5,960 bases of DNA from Aquificota bacterium (GTDB taxonomy: Bacteria > Aquificota > Aquificia > Aquificales > Hydrogenothermaceae): assembly GCA_013153765.1 (NCBI GenBank), contig JAADDT010000041.1, forward strand, positions 1 to 5,960, given 5' to 3'. The translations under genes and the position numbers were made by a program. This document shows positions 1 through 5,960 of the stretch, one piece after another (position 1 is the stretch's first letter; the number at the start of each line of letters is the position of its first letter). Below the pieces are notes generated by a model. The model saw only the letters and a program-made list of their open reading frames with translations. It was not told where the DNA came from and did no database searches.

Positions 1-240
1 TTCCAGATAGGCAGGACGGAACTGGATGGAAAGCTAAAACCTGAAGGTAAGTTTACGGGAGTAAGGGCGGTGCTTAAGGGCAGTGGCATAAACGGTGTGT
101 TTGAAGGGGTGCTGAAGCTTAACTTGAAAAACCTGCCGGAAAGCTCCGTTGAGGGAAAGTTCAGCGGTGAGCTGTTTGGCAGAAAAACGGAAGAAAACAT
201 AAATTTAAAACTGAAAAACATTTACGGGGAAAGTCGGTGA
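1..240 (+). CDS. 3' end of an upstream T2SS gene, probably gspN (partial)
   Basis: An open frame runs from base 1 to a TGA at 238-240 and gives the last 79 residues of a protein whose start lies outside the window. The sequence alternates short polar and hydrophobic segments with many glycines, for example GVFEGVLKLNLKNL and GKFSGELFG. This suggests repeated beta-strands of the kind found in GspN and AsmA-like periplasmic proteins. No membrane segment or catalytic motif is visible in this part. The gene overlaps gspC by four bases (GTGA), so the two are probably translationally coupled, which places this protein in the T2SS operon. A GspN-type protein directly before gspC is a known order in some T2SS loci. 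The GspN name rests on context plus general fold character, not on a diagnostic motif. Another T2SS accessory protein of beta-rich type is possible. Confidence 0.6.
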   Translation, partial: FQIGRTELDGKLKPEGKFTGVRAVLKGSGINGVFEGVLKLNLKNLPESSVEGKFSGELFGRKTEENINLKLKNIYGESR

Positions 241-1082
241 GAACATTACCACTAAGCGTTTCAACCATAACGGCAGGTCTTCTGGCTGTTGCCGGCGGTT
301 TTGGACTTGCGTTAGTCCTGAACGCCTATCTGGAAAGCAGGTACTTTTCCCTCCCTTCCGTACAGGTTAAAGGGGAAGCTAAAAAAACTGTGGAAAGGAA
401 GGTTAGCTACAGGCACATTAACTTCGTTATGGGAAGTGGCTCTGGAGGGGAACTGCCTGCTGTGGAAACGGGAGGAGGCGTGTCAACAGCCACAGGGCAG
501 AAAAATCTGGAACTGGTGGGCACGGCAACTGTAGGCAGTAAAAGGCTTGCATTCGTCAGGGAAAACGGCAAACTGAAGCTGGTCAAGGAAGGGGACAGGG
601 TAGGCGGTTTTACGGTTAAAAAGATAAGCAAGTTTTATCTGGAAGGGGAAAAGGACGGCAGGAAGTACAGGCTCACAATCTCTCCAAAACCGTCTCCACA
701 AACGGAAAGCGGTTCAACGAAGAAGGTACAGGTGCCGGCAAAGGTGAAGGAGGAAGGCTCAAGGCAGGTGGTAAAGCTGGAAAAAAGGTTTGTTGAGGAA
801 AAAACAGCTGACATAGGAAGTCTGATGAAGGACGTTCTGATACAGCCTGTAGTAAAGGACGGTGAGACGGTAGGTTTTATGTTCCGGTACGTGAAGCCGA
901 ACAGCCTTTTATACAATTTGGGACTTAGAAGCGGGGACATGATTGTTAGCGTCAACGGTAGGAGTATAAAAACTGTAGAGGAAGCATTTAAGATATATAA
1001 TATTTTACGGAACGAAAACACCGTAGAAGTGGTAATAAAAAGAAGAGGGAAAGAGAAAACGCTGGTCTTTGAGATACAGTAA
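237..1082 (+). CDS. gspC: Type II secretion system protein GspC
   Basis: GspC is the inner-membrane component that links the cytoplasmic-membrane platform to the outer-membrane secretin and helps in substrate choice. The 281-residue protein starts with a short N-terminus and one hydrophobic span (about residues 10-31). A region matching the HR (homology region) domain follows at about 90-148 (ELVGTATVGSKRLAFV, then KEGDRVGGFTVKKI). Next come a Lys/Glu-rich linker (about 150-192) and a C-terminal PDZ domain (about 198-280). The PDZ signature NLGLRSGDMIVSVNGRSI lies at 227-244. HR followed by PDZ identifies a T2SS GspC rather than a type IV pilus PilP. The start is GTG at 237, which overlaps the upstream stop as GTGA. 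A purine-rich GGGGAAAG sits just upstream, and this start gives an intact membrane anchor with no competing upstream start. gspD begins 11 bases after the stop. HR is known to contact the N0 domain of GspD. Confidence 0.93.
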   Translation: MRTLPLSVSTITAGLLAVAGGFGLALVLNAYLESRYFSLPSVQVKGEAKKTVERKVSYRHINFVMGSGSGGELPAVETGGGVSTATGQKNLELVGTATVGSKRLAFVRENGKLKLVKEGDRVGGFTVKKISKFYLEGEKDGRKYRLTISPKPSPQTESGSTKKVQVPAKVKEEGSRQVVKLEKRFVEEKTADIGSLMKDVLIQPVVKDGETVGFMFRYVKPNSLLYNLGLRSGDMIVSVNGRSIKTVEEAFKIYNILRNENTVEVVIKRRGKEKTLVFEIQ

Positions 1083-1093
1083 GCGGGGGCAGT

Positions 1094-3127
1094 ATGAAGG
1101 TTTTTTTAAGCTTTGCTTTACTATTTTTGCTGATGGCAGGCACAGGGCTAAAGGCTGAAGAATACTCAATTGACGACCTTATAGAGCAGGCAGAGATACA
1201 GAGGGAAGAGGGTAAGGTACTCCTTAATTTTGAAAATATAGACCTGAAGCTTCTTACTTACTTCATTTCCGAACTTACAGGTAAAAATATCGTCATAGGA
1301 ACAGACCTGAAAGGGACGGCAACGCTGGTTTTTTCCGAGCCGGTTTCAATTGACGAGGCCTGGGAGATATACACCACCATACTAAAAACGAGGAACTACG
1401 CCGTCGTTGACAGGGGGGAGTTTGTGGAGATTGTGGGGTTTTCAGGGACGCGGAACACCGTCCCTCCCGTAAACCAGTACGCTCCTCCATCTGACGAGAT
1501 GATCACTTACGTTTACAAGCTGAAAAATGCGGACATTACTCAGGTGGCAAACATACTGGCAGGTTTAAAGTCCGCAAAGGGAAAGATATTCACTTACAAT
1601 CCGGCAGGTGTGGTTATCATAACGGACACCGCATCAAACATAGCTAACCTGAAAAAAATACTGTCCATAATAGACACGGAAACGTCAAAGGCAGGAATAA
1701 GGGTTTACAAACTGAAGTTCGTCCGGTCTTCAGAACTGTCCTCAGCCGTTTCGGGCATATTCTCCGATTACGCAAAAAAAGGCGTGGGTATAAAAAGCTT
1801 CAACATAAACTCACTTAACGCCTTCGTGGTAAAAGCTCCTCCTGAGGTGCTTGAAAAGATAGACAGGCTCGTTCAGGAGTTGGACGTTCCCTCAACAGAC
1901 CTTAACTACAGGAAGTTCTGGATAATAAAGCTAAAAAACGCAAAGGCAAAGGACATAGCCACAGTCCTTAATCAACTGCTTGAAAACGTCAGCCAGATAG
2001 CTGTCTCACCGGAGCAGGGCAAACAGACAGGGAAGGAGGGAAAAACTGAAGGGGGAAAAGGAAAACAGCTAAAAACGGTCTCCCAGCTGATAGGGGGAAG
2101 CTACGCCAGAAGGGACAGACCTAAGGTAATAGCAGACGAAACGTCAAACTCGCTGGTCATATACGCAAATCCTGTTGAATTCAGGGCTTTAAAGGAATTG
2201 ATAGAAAACCTTGACAGGGAGAAAAAACAGATACTCATTACCGCATTCATAACGGAAGTTTCCCAAAGTGCCTTACAGGAGATAGGCGTAAGGTGGCAGA
2301 TATTCGGCACGCAGGGAGGTGCCGCCTTCAGGGGAGGTCTTTCGGAAAGCAGTTTTTACAGCCTGTTTGGACAGTCAAACTTCGTTGCAGGGGTTCTGTC
2401 CACCTCAGGTAAAAACCTGAACATAAACGGAACCACTTTGTTTTTCCCTGAACTGCTGTTTATGTTTTCACTTCTTGAAAGGGGCTCGGGCTTTAACGTG
2501 GTGTCCTCGCCTAAAATACTGGTGATGGACAACAGACCTGCAAAGATAAACGTTTCACAGGTTGTCCCTTACGCACAGAGCGTAAAATACGACGTTAACG
2601 GAAATCCGATAGTTAACTACGACTACAAGGAAGTGGGACTGATACTGGAAGTGACGCCACACATATCCGGCAAAAACGTTATACTTGAGCTACATCAGGA
2701 GGTAAACGACATTATAGGCTTTGAGTCGGCACAGGTTGGAAACTTAAGCTACATAGTGCCGAGAACTTCAAAAAGGGAGATAGACACTATCATAACCGTA
2801 GAAAACGCAAAAACGGTAGTCCTTGGAGGTCTCATTTCCAAAAAGACGGTTAAAACGATGGAAGGTGTACCGCTGTTTTCAAAACTGCCTGTGGTTGGAA
2901 ACCTGTTTAAATACAGGTCTGACAGCAACGACAAGACGAACCTTTTCGTTTTCATAACGCCTTTCATTATCAACAAGCCTGAAGACCTTGCAAGGATAAC
3001 GCAGGAGCACATGGAACTGGTAAACAAGCTACAGCAGTTGAAGAAAAAGGAAAAAACAAAAAAGACTTTACCTGAAGAAAAAGAGAAAGATATTTTTGAA
3101 GAGTACAGGGAATATTTTGGAGGATAG
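1094..3127 (+). CDS. gspD: Type II secretion system secretin GspD
   Basis: GspD forms the multimeric outer-membrane channel through which folded substrates leave the periplasm. The 677-residue protein starts with a Sec signal peptide (about residues 1-21, likely cleavage after LKA). N0 lies at about 42-115 and N1 at about 137-195. N2 is at about 202-266 and N3 at about 274-375. N3 contains a Gly/Lys/Gln-rich low-complexity loop at about 304-335. The secretin domain spans about 377-627, with VGLILEVTPHI (514-524), VVLGGLISKK (575-584), GVPLFSKLPVVGNLF (591-605) and the closing LFVFITPFII (617-626). A charged tail of about 50 residues ends the protein. There is no lipobox cysteine after the signal peptide, and I see no recognisable pilotin-binding S domain, so lipoprotein-type targeting is not indicated. 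ATG at 1094 follows a GCGGGGG tract at 1083-1089. N0 followed by N1-N3 supports GspD over PilQ. Confidence 0.95.
   Translation: MKVFLSFALLFLLMAGTGLKAEEYSIDDLIEQAEIQREEGKVLLNFENIDLKLLTYFISELTGKNIVIGTDLKGTATLVFSEPVSIDEAWEIYTTILKTRNYAVVDRGEFVEIVGFSGTRNTVPPVNQYAPPSDEMITYVYKLKNADITQVANILAGLKSAKGKIFTYNPAGVVIITDTASNIANLKKILSIIDTETSKAGIRVYKLKFVRSSELSSAVSGIFSDYAKKGVGIKSFNINSLNAFVVKAPPEVLEKIDRLVQELDVPSTDLNYRKFWIIKLKNAKAKDIATVLNQLLENVSQIAVSPEQGKQTGKEGKTEGGKGKQLKTVSQLIGGSYARRDRPKVIADETSNSLVIYANPVEFRALKELIENLDREKKQILITAFITEVSQSALQEIGVRWQIFGTQGGAAFRGGLSESSFYSLFGQSNFVAGVLSTSGKNLNINGTTLFFPELLFMFSLLERGSGFNVVSSPKILVMDNRPAKINVSQVVPYAQSVKYDVNGNPIVNYDYKEVGLILEVTPHISGKNVILELHQEVNDIIGFESAQVGNLSYIVPRTSKREIDTIITVENAKTVVLGGLISKKTVKTMEGVPLFSKLPVVGNLFKYRSDSNDKTNLFVFITPFIINKPEDLARITQEHMELVNKLQQLKKKEKTKKTLPEEKEKDIFEEYREYFGG
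3119..3123 (+). promoter_or_regulatory. Shine-Dalgarno sequence deciding the gspE start
   Basis: GGAGG at 3119-3123 lies in the last codons of gspD and is the strongest ribosome-binding site at any gene start in this window. It ends six bases before an ATT codon at 3130, which is ideal spacing. It lies 36 bases before the first in-frame ATG at 3160, far too distant to serve it. No ATG, GTG or TTG occurs in that frame between the preceding in-frame stop (3097-3099) and 3160. Confidence 0.7.
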
Positions 3128-3129
3128 CC

Positions 3130-4554
3130 ATTAAGGGTCTTGACCTGCCTGTTGACTTTATGAGGGAGTTTTTCGTACTGCCTGAAGGGGACAGGATATA
3201 CATTACGGACAAAACGCCTTTTTACGTGATTGAGGACATACGGTTCCTGACGGGAAAACCGCCTAAAGTTGAAAAAATCTCCGAAAAGGAGTTCTTTGAA
3301 AAGTTAGAGGAGTACGTGGCAAACCTGAAAAGCCGTATAGAGGACGGCGGAGAAAGTGAGAAGGAAACGCTCCTTGAAAACCTCCTTGAGGGCAGTAGCT
3401 CGCCGGTTATACAGCTCCTTAACACGCTTTTGCTGAAGGCTGTCCGCTCCGGAGTGTCGGACATACATTTTGAGCCTTACGCCGATAAGGTCTCGGTAAG
3501 ATACAGGCTTGACGGTGTACTGCACGAAATAGACACACTGCCAAAATCCTCATATCCTCAGGTGGTCTCACGGGTAAAGGTAATATCAAAGCTGAACGTG
3601 GCTGAGAAAAGGCTACCGCAGGACGGCAGAATAAGGGTAAAGGTGGGAAACAAGGAAATGGACATGAGGGTGTCCACACTGCCTACCGTTTTTGGTGAAA
3701 GGATAGTTATAAGGCTACTTGACAGGTCTGGAAGCATACTTACTCTTGAGGAGCTGGGCTTTTATCCTGACGATTTGGAAAAATACCTCCGTATAGTGAA
3801 AAAACCACACGGTCTTGTCCTGATAACCGGACCGACAGGTAGCGGTAAGTCAACCACACTTTACGCCACACTTTTATACCTGAAGTCTCCAGAGAAAAAC
3901 ATAATAACCATAGAAGACCCTGTAGAATATCAGATAGGAGGGATAGGTCAGATACAGGTCAATCCTAAAATAAACCTTACGTTTGCAAACGGTTTAAGGA
4001 GCATATTAAGGCAGGACCCGGACATTATAATGGTAGGTGAGATAAGAGATTTGGAAACGGCTGAAATAGCCATACACGCATCTATGACCGGACATCTGGT
4101 TCTGTCAACGCTACACACAAACGACGCACCTTCGGCGGTGGCAAGGCTGGTTGATATGGGTGTTGAGCCGTTCCTGATAGCCGCATCTCTGGAAGGTGTG
4201 GTGGCTCAAAGGCTCGTAAGGAAAATATGCGAAAACTGTAAAAGGGAAAGGGAAGCAAGCGTCTGGGAAAAACAGCAGATAGAGGCTGTTCTGGGCGAAA
4301 AGGTTGATAAGGTTTATTACGGCGAAGGGTGTGAAAAATGCCTGAACACGGGCTTTAAAGGAAGGATAGCCATTTACGAAATAATGGAAATAGACGAGGA
4401 AATCCGGAACAGCATCTCAAAAAACACCGAAACGCAAGAACTGAGGAAGCTTGCAAGGGAAAAGGGAATGAAAACGCTAATTGAAGACGGTATGAGGAAG
4501 GTGAAAGACGGTATAACCACCGTTGAAGAAGTACTCCAAGTAACGCAGGTGTGA
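3130..4554 (+). CDS. gspE: Type II secretion ATPase GspE (probable ATT start)
   Basis: GspE is the hexameric cytoplasmic ATPase that powers pseudopilus assembly; it is recruited by GspL and acts on GspF. Residues are counted here from the first ATG (3160). The N-terminal T2SSE_N-type domain covers about 1-55. The N2E domain begins near 82 and contains the conserved SDIHFEPYADKVSVRYRLDG (100-119). The catalytic core has Walker A GPTGSGKS (224-231), the Asp box IEDPVEY (251-257), Walker B IIMVGEIRD (289-297) and the His box TGHLVLSTLHTND (310-322). Two CxxC pairs (C357/C360 and C391/C394) form the zinc-binding module seen in GspE and PilB-type ATPases. I place the start at ATT 3130. GGAGG is correctly spaced before it, and the ten extra codons add KGLDLPVDF, matching the LP-x-x-F opening of this family. 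The conventional alternative is ATG at 3160 (464 residues), which lacks a ribosome site. GspE identity is very secure; the start is less so. Confidence 0.93.
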   Translation: MKGLDLPVDFMREFFVLPEGDRIYITDKTPFYVIEDIRFLTGKPPKVEKISEKEFFEKLEEYVANLKSRIEDGGESEKETLLENLLEGSSSPVIQLLNTLLLKAVRSGVSDIHFEPYADKVSVRYRLDGVLHEIDTLPKSSYPQVVSRVKVISKLNVAEKRLPQDGRIRVKVGNKEMDMRVSTLPTVFGERIVIRLLDRSGSILTLEELGFYPDDLEKYLRIVKKPHGLVLITGPTGSGKSTTLYATLLYLKSPEKNIITIEDPVEYQIGGIGQIQVNPKINLTFANGLRSILRQDPDIIMVGEIRDLETAEIAIHASMTGHLVLSTLHTNDAPSAVARLVDMGVEPFLIAASLEGVVAQRLVRKICENCKREREASVWEKQQIEAVLGEKVDKVYYGEGCEKCLNTGFKGRIAIYEIMEIDEEIRNSISKNTETQELRKLAREKGMKTLIEDGMRKVKDGITTVEEVLQVTQV

Positions 4555-4555
4555 T

Positions 4556-5758
4556 ATGCCTCTTTACCGATACAAGGCTGTGGACAAAAACGGCAGGGAA
4601 GTTGCCGAAATCAGGGAAGTTCCCAGTCCCACAGCATTAAGGAGAATGCTGAAGGAAAGGGGATTGGTGCTGTACCACATAGAGGAGGTATCACCTGCGG
4701 AAAAAGGGAAAGGTTTTTCCCTTAAGGGCTTTTCCTTCGGCAGAAAAATATCGGACGAAGAGTTGTCCCTACTGCTTTACGAGATAGGTCTTCTGCTGGG
4801 CAGGGGGGTACACATTACCAAAATATTTGAAATACTCTCAAAACAGACGGAAAACAAAATCATTCAGGACAGCCTGATGGCTGTTAAGATAGCACTGCAG
4901 GAAGGTAAAAGCGTTGCTGACGCACTGGCTACCGCAGGCATATTTCCGGACTTTCTGGTAGAGATGGCAAGGGCAGGTGAGGAAGCGGGTGCTTTAGACA
5001 GGATATTCCTTTCAGCCTCCGAATATCTGGAAAAACAAAGCCAGTTTAAATCAAAACTGTTTAACTCCCTTATATATCCCACTATCGTGATAGTGGTGGG
5101 CTTTGTGGCGATGGTTGTCATAATAAACTTTGTAGTTCCTACCATAACCAGAATATACTCCCAGCTCGGCAAGGAGCTTCCACTTTCAACAAAGATGGTG
5201 ATTTATTTTTCAAAGGTATCCTCCACTTTTTTTAAAATACTGCCATTCGTTGCTGTGGCAGGTTTTGTTTTCAGGAAAAAATTACTCCCGAAAGAGAGGC
5301 TTGACGGTTTAAGGCTGAAAATACCTTTCTTCAGCAGGGTACACCTGTACTCCCAGTACGCAAACTGGAGTAATACACTTTCCCTTCTGCTGTCAGGAGG
5401 GCTTACACTTGACAAAGCACTTGAGATAGCAAACAAAACCATAACAAACTCACTGCTTAAAAAACGGTTTGATATGCTGATTGACAGGGTAAAGGAAGGT
5501 AAGCCGTTAAGTGAGGAGTTGAAACGCCTTAACCTGCTACCTGAAAACGCAGTCCAGCTTATCAGTATCGGTGAGGAAACGGGACAGCTTGACGAGATGC
5601 TCGGGCTTGTGGCGGAAATATACAGGAAGCAGACGGAAAGGCTCATATCACTCTTTTTAAGCTACATAGAACCGCTGACGCTTATAATCCTTTCCGTCCT
5701 TATAGGCTTTTTCGTGTTTGCCACGCTACTGCCTATATTCAACCTGAACGTCAGGTAA
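4556..5758 (+). CDS. gspF: Type II secretion system inner-membrane platform protein GspF
   Basis: GspF is the polytopic inner-membrane protein at the base of the pseudopilus, through which GspE is thought to transmit motion. The 400-residue protein opens with the typical MPLYRYKAVDKNGREV segment. A Gly/Phe/Lys linker follows at about 47-64. Two tandem GspF (T2SSF) domains come next, at about 67-195 and 268-392. Membrane spans are predicted near 172-196, 225-240 and 370-394. Family signatures include ARAGEEAGALDRIF (138-151) in the first repeat and the matching SIGEETGQLDEMLG (337-350) in the second. Length and topology are normal for the family. The ATG lies one base after the gspE stop, with a modest AGGTG at 4547-4551 that overlaps the end of gspE, so translational coupling is likely. 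It is the last gene of the operon here: its final eight bases overlap the 3' end of a convergent gene. PilC of type IV pili is the close relative, but gspC and gspD context favours GspF. Confidence 0.94.
   Translation: MPLYRYKAVDKNGREVAEIREVPSPTALRRMLKERGLVLYHIEEVSPAEKGKGFSLKGFSFGRKISDEELSLLLYEIGLLLGRGVHITKIFEILSKQTENKIIQDSLMAVKIALQEGKSVADALATAGIFPDFLVEMARAGEEAGALDRIFLSASEYLEKQSQFKSKLFNSLIYPTIVIVVGFVAMVVIINFVVPTITRIYSQLGKELPLSTKMVIYFSKVSSTFFKILPFVAVAGFVFRKKLLPKERLDGLRLKIPFFSRVHLYSQYANWSNTLSLLLSGGLTLDKALEIANKTITNSLLKKRFDMLIDRVKEGKPLSEELKRLNLLPENAVQLISIGEETGQLDEMLGLVAEIYRKQTERLISLFLSYIEPLTLIILSVLIGFFVFATLLPIFNLNVR
5079..5096 (+). repeat. Near-perfect inverted repeat inside gspF
   Basis: CCACTATC and GATAGTGG are exact reverse complements separated by two bases. 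They could fold in mRNA as a seven-base-pair stem with a four-base loop. The repeat lies in the codons for the first membrane span of GspF (YPTIVIVVG). No U-tract follows, so it is not a terminator. Function, if any, is unknown and chance is a reasonable explanation. Confidence 0.35.
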
Positions 5759-5960
5759 GACGGCTCCTTAATATAAGCCTTCCGGCAAGGAAAAGTGCAA
5801 ACATTACGCCGTAAGTAAGCAGACCTGTCTCCCTGCCGAAGCTACAGCCACCACCTCCACCGCCGTCCACTTCGGTGGCAAGGTAGGTTTTGACAACAAC
5901 CGTATCGGAGGCAGTTCCTCCCAAGCTGTCAACAACCGTAAGTTTTACGTCAAAAGTTCC
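5751..5960 (-). CDS. 3' end of a surface/exported protein with a Gly6-Cys C-terminal sorting-like tail (partial)
   Basis: A minus-strand frame enters at base 5960 and ends at TGA (5753-5751), giving the last 69 residues of a protein that starts outside the window. Its first 25 or so residues (GTFDVKLTVVDSLGGTASDT) match the final strands of a PKD/Ig-like extracellular domain. Then come a short acidic spacer, six glycines, Cys-Ser, a linker (FGRET), a hydrophobic stretch (LLTYGVMFALFLAGRLIL) and a basic end (RSRLT). This order of Gly-rich motif, hydrophobic helix and Arg-rich tail is that of tripartite C-terminal sorting signals (the CTERM families). The protein is probably exported by Sec and held in the inner membrane by its tail until processed. 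It is convergent with gspF, and the two stop regions overlap by eight bases. The frame has good codon use matching its neighbours. The identity of the full protein cannot be known from this fragment. Confidence 0.85.
   Translation of the reverse strand, partial: GTFDVKLTVVDSLGGTASDTVVVKTYLATEVDGGGGGGCSFGRETGLLTYGVMFALFLAGRLILRSRLT
5754..5864 (-). other. Putative C-terminal sorting signal (Gly6-Cys motif, membrane helix, basic tail)
   Basis: Within the partial minus-strand protein, the six-glycine run is encoded at 5864-5847 and the cysteine at 5846-5844. A hydrophobic span of roughly 17 residues and the tail RSRLT follow, just before the stop. Cysteine-containing glycine motifs of this general kind occur in MYXO-CTERM, Synerg-CTERM and JDVT-CTERM type signals. 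GlyGly-CTERM signals are linked to T2SS export and rhombosortase cleavage in Gammaproteobacteria. I cannot assign this tail to one named family from sequence alone. A plain C-terminal membrane anchor is the alternative. Confidence 0.65.

Noticed and set aside
635..1021. A 128-codon minus-strand open frame opposite gspC
   Set aside because: It is antisense to the HR and PDZ coding region, has a low-complexity Ser/Phe/Thr composition and matches no family I know.
2405..2420. TCAGGT-AAAA-ACCTGA hairpin inside gspD
   Set aside because: A six-base-pair stem in the middle of the secretin coding region is expected by chance in a sequence of this length, and nothing around it suggests a signal.
3160..4554. 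gspE starting at ATG 3160
   Set aside because: Kept only as the alternative. It lacks a nearby ribosome-binding site and would leave the family-like LPVDF segment untranslated.
5203..5646. A 147-codon minus-strand open frame opposite gspF
   Set aside because: It lies wholly inside gspF, whose family signatures are intact. Its product is Ser/Phe/Leu-rich in the way antisense shadows usually are, and it has no recognisable domain.
1094..5758. Type IV pilus reading (PilQ, PilB, PilC) instead of T2SS
   Set aside because: GspC has an HR-PDZ layout and GspD has an N0 domain followed by N1-N3. Together these point to a type II secretion system.
5771..5800. Possible rho-independent terminator (CCTT...AAGG pairing) after gspF
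   Set aside because: The stem is only about four base pairs, no U-tract follows, and the bases are well explained as codons of the minus-strand gene.

Overview
The window holds most of a type II secretion system (T2SS) operon on the + strand. It reads: the 3' end of an upstream gene (probably gspN), then gspC, gspD, gspE and gspF. It closes with the 3' end of a convergent minus-strand gene for a surface or exported protein. The genes are packed very tightly: a 4-base overlap, an 11-base gap, a 2-base gap (if gspE starts where I propose) and a 1-base gap. This fits one polycistronic transcript. No promoter, tRNA, rRNA, CRISPR array or insertion sequence is visible.

Organism. Arginine is written mostly as AGG/AGA and isoleucine often as ATA. 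The proteins are rich in Lys and Glu, and GC content looks moderate. This style is typical of thermophilic bacteria such as Aquificota and relatives. Having a GspN-like gene directly before gspC is an arrangement I associate with Deltaproteobacteria-like and deep-branching thermophile T2SS loci. The assignment to a thermophilic, diderm, Aquificota-like bacterium is inference; no marker gene in the window settles it.

How the parts work together. GspC is a bitopic inner-membrane protein whose periplasmic HR domain docks on the secretin and which carries a C-terminal PDZ domain. GspD forms the outer-membrane channel, with N0-N3 periplasmic rings and a secretin barrel. GspE is the cytoplasmic ATPase that drives pseudopilus assembly, and GspF is the polytopic platform protein it acts through. 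The pseudopilins (GspG-K) and GspL/GspM are not here; they presumably lie upstream or elsewhere, because the operon is closed downstream by the convergent gene.

Two points deserve most attention. First, gspE shows its only strong Shine-Dalgarno sequence (GGAGG) six bases before an ATT codon, and codons between that ATT and the first ATG encode family-like sequence, so an ATT start is likely. Second, the convergent gene ends in a PKD/Ig-like strand pattern, a run of six glycines, Cys-Ser, a hydrophobic helix and a basic tail. This is the layout of a C-terminal protein-sorting signal, placed directly beside secretion machinery known in other bacteria to export such proteins.
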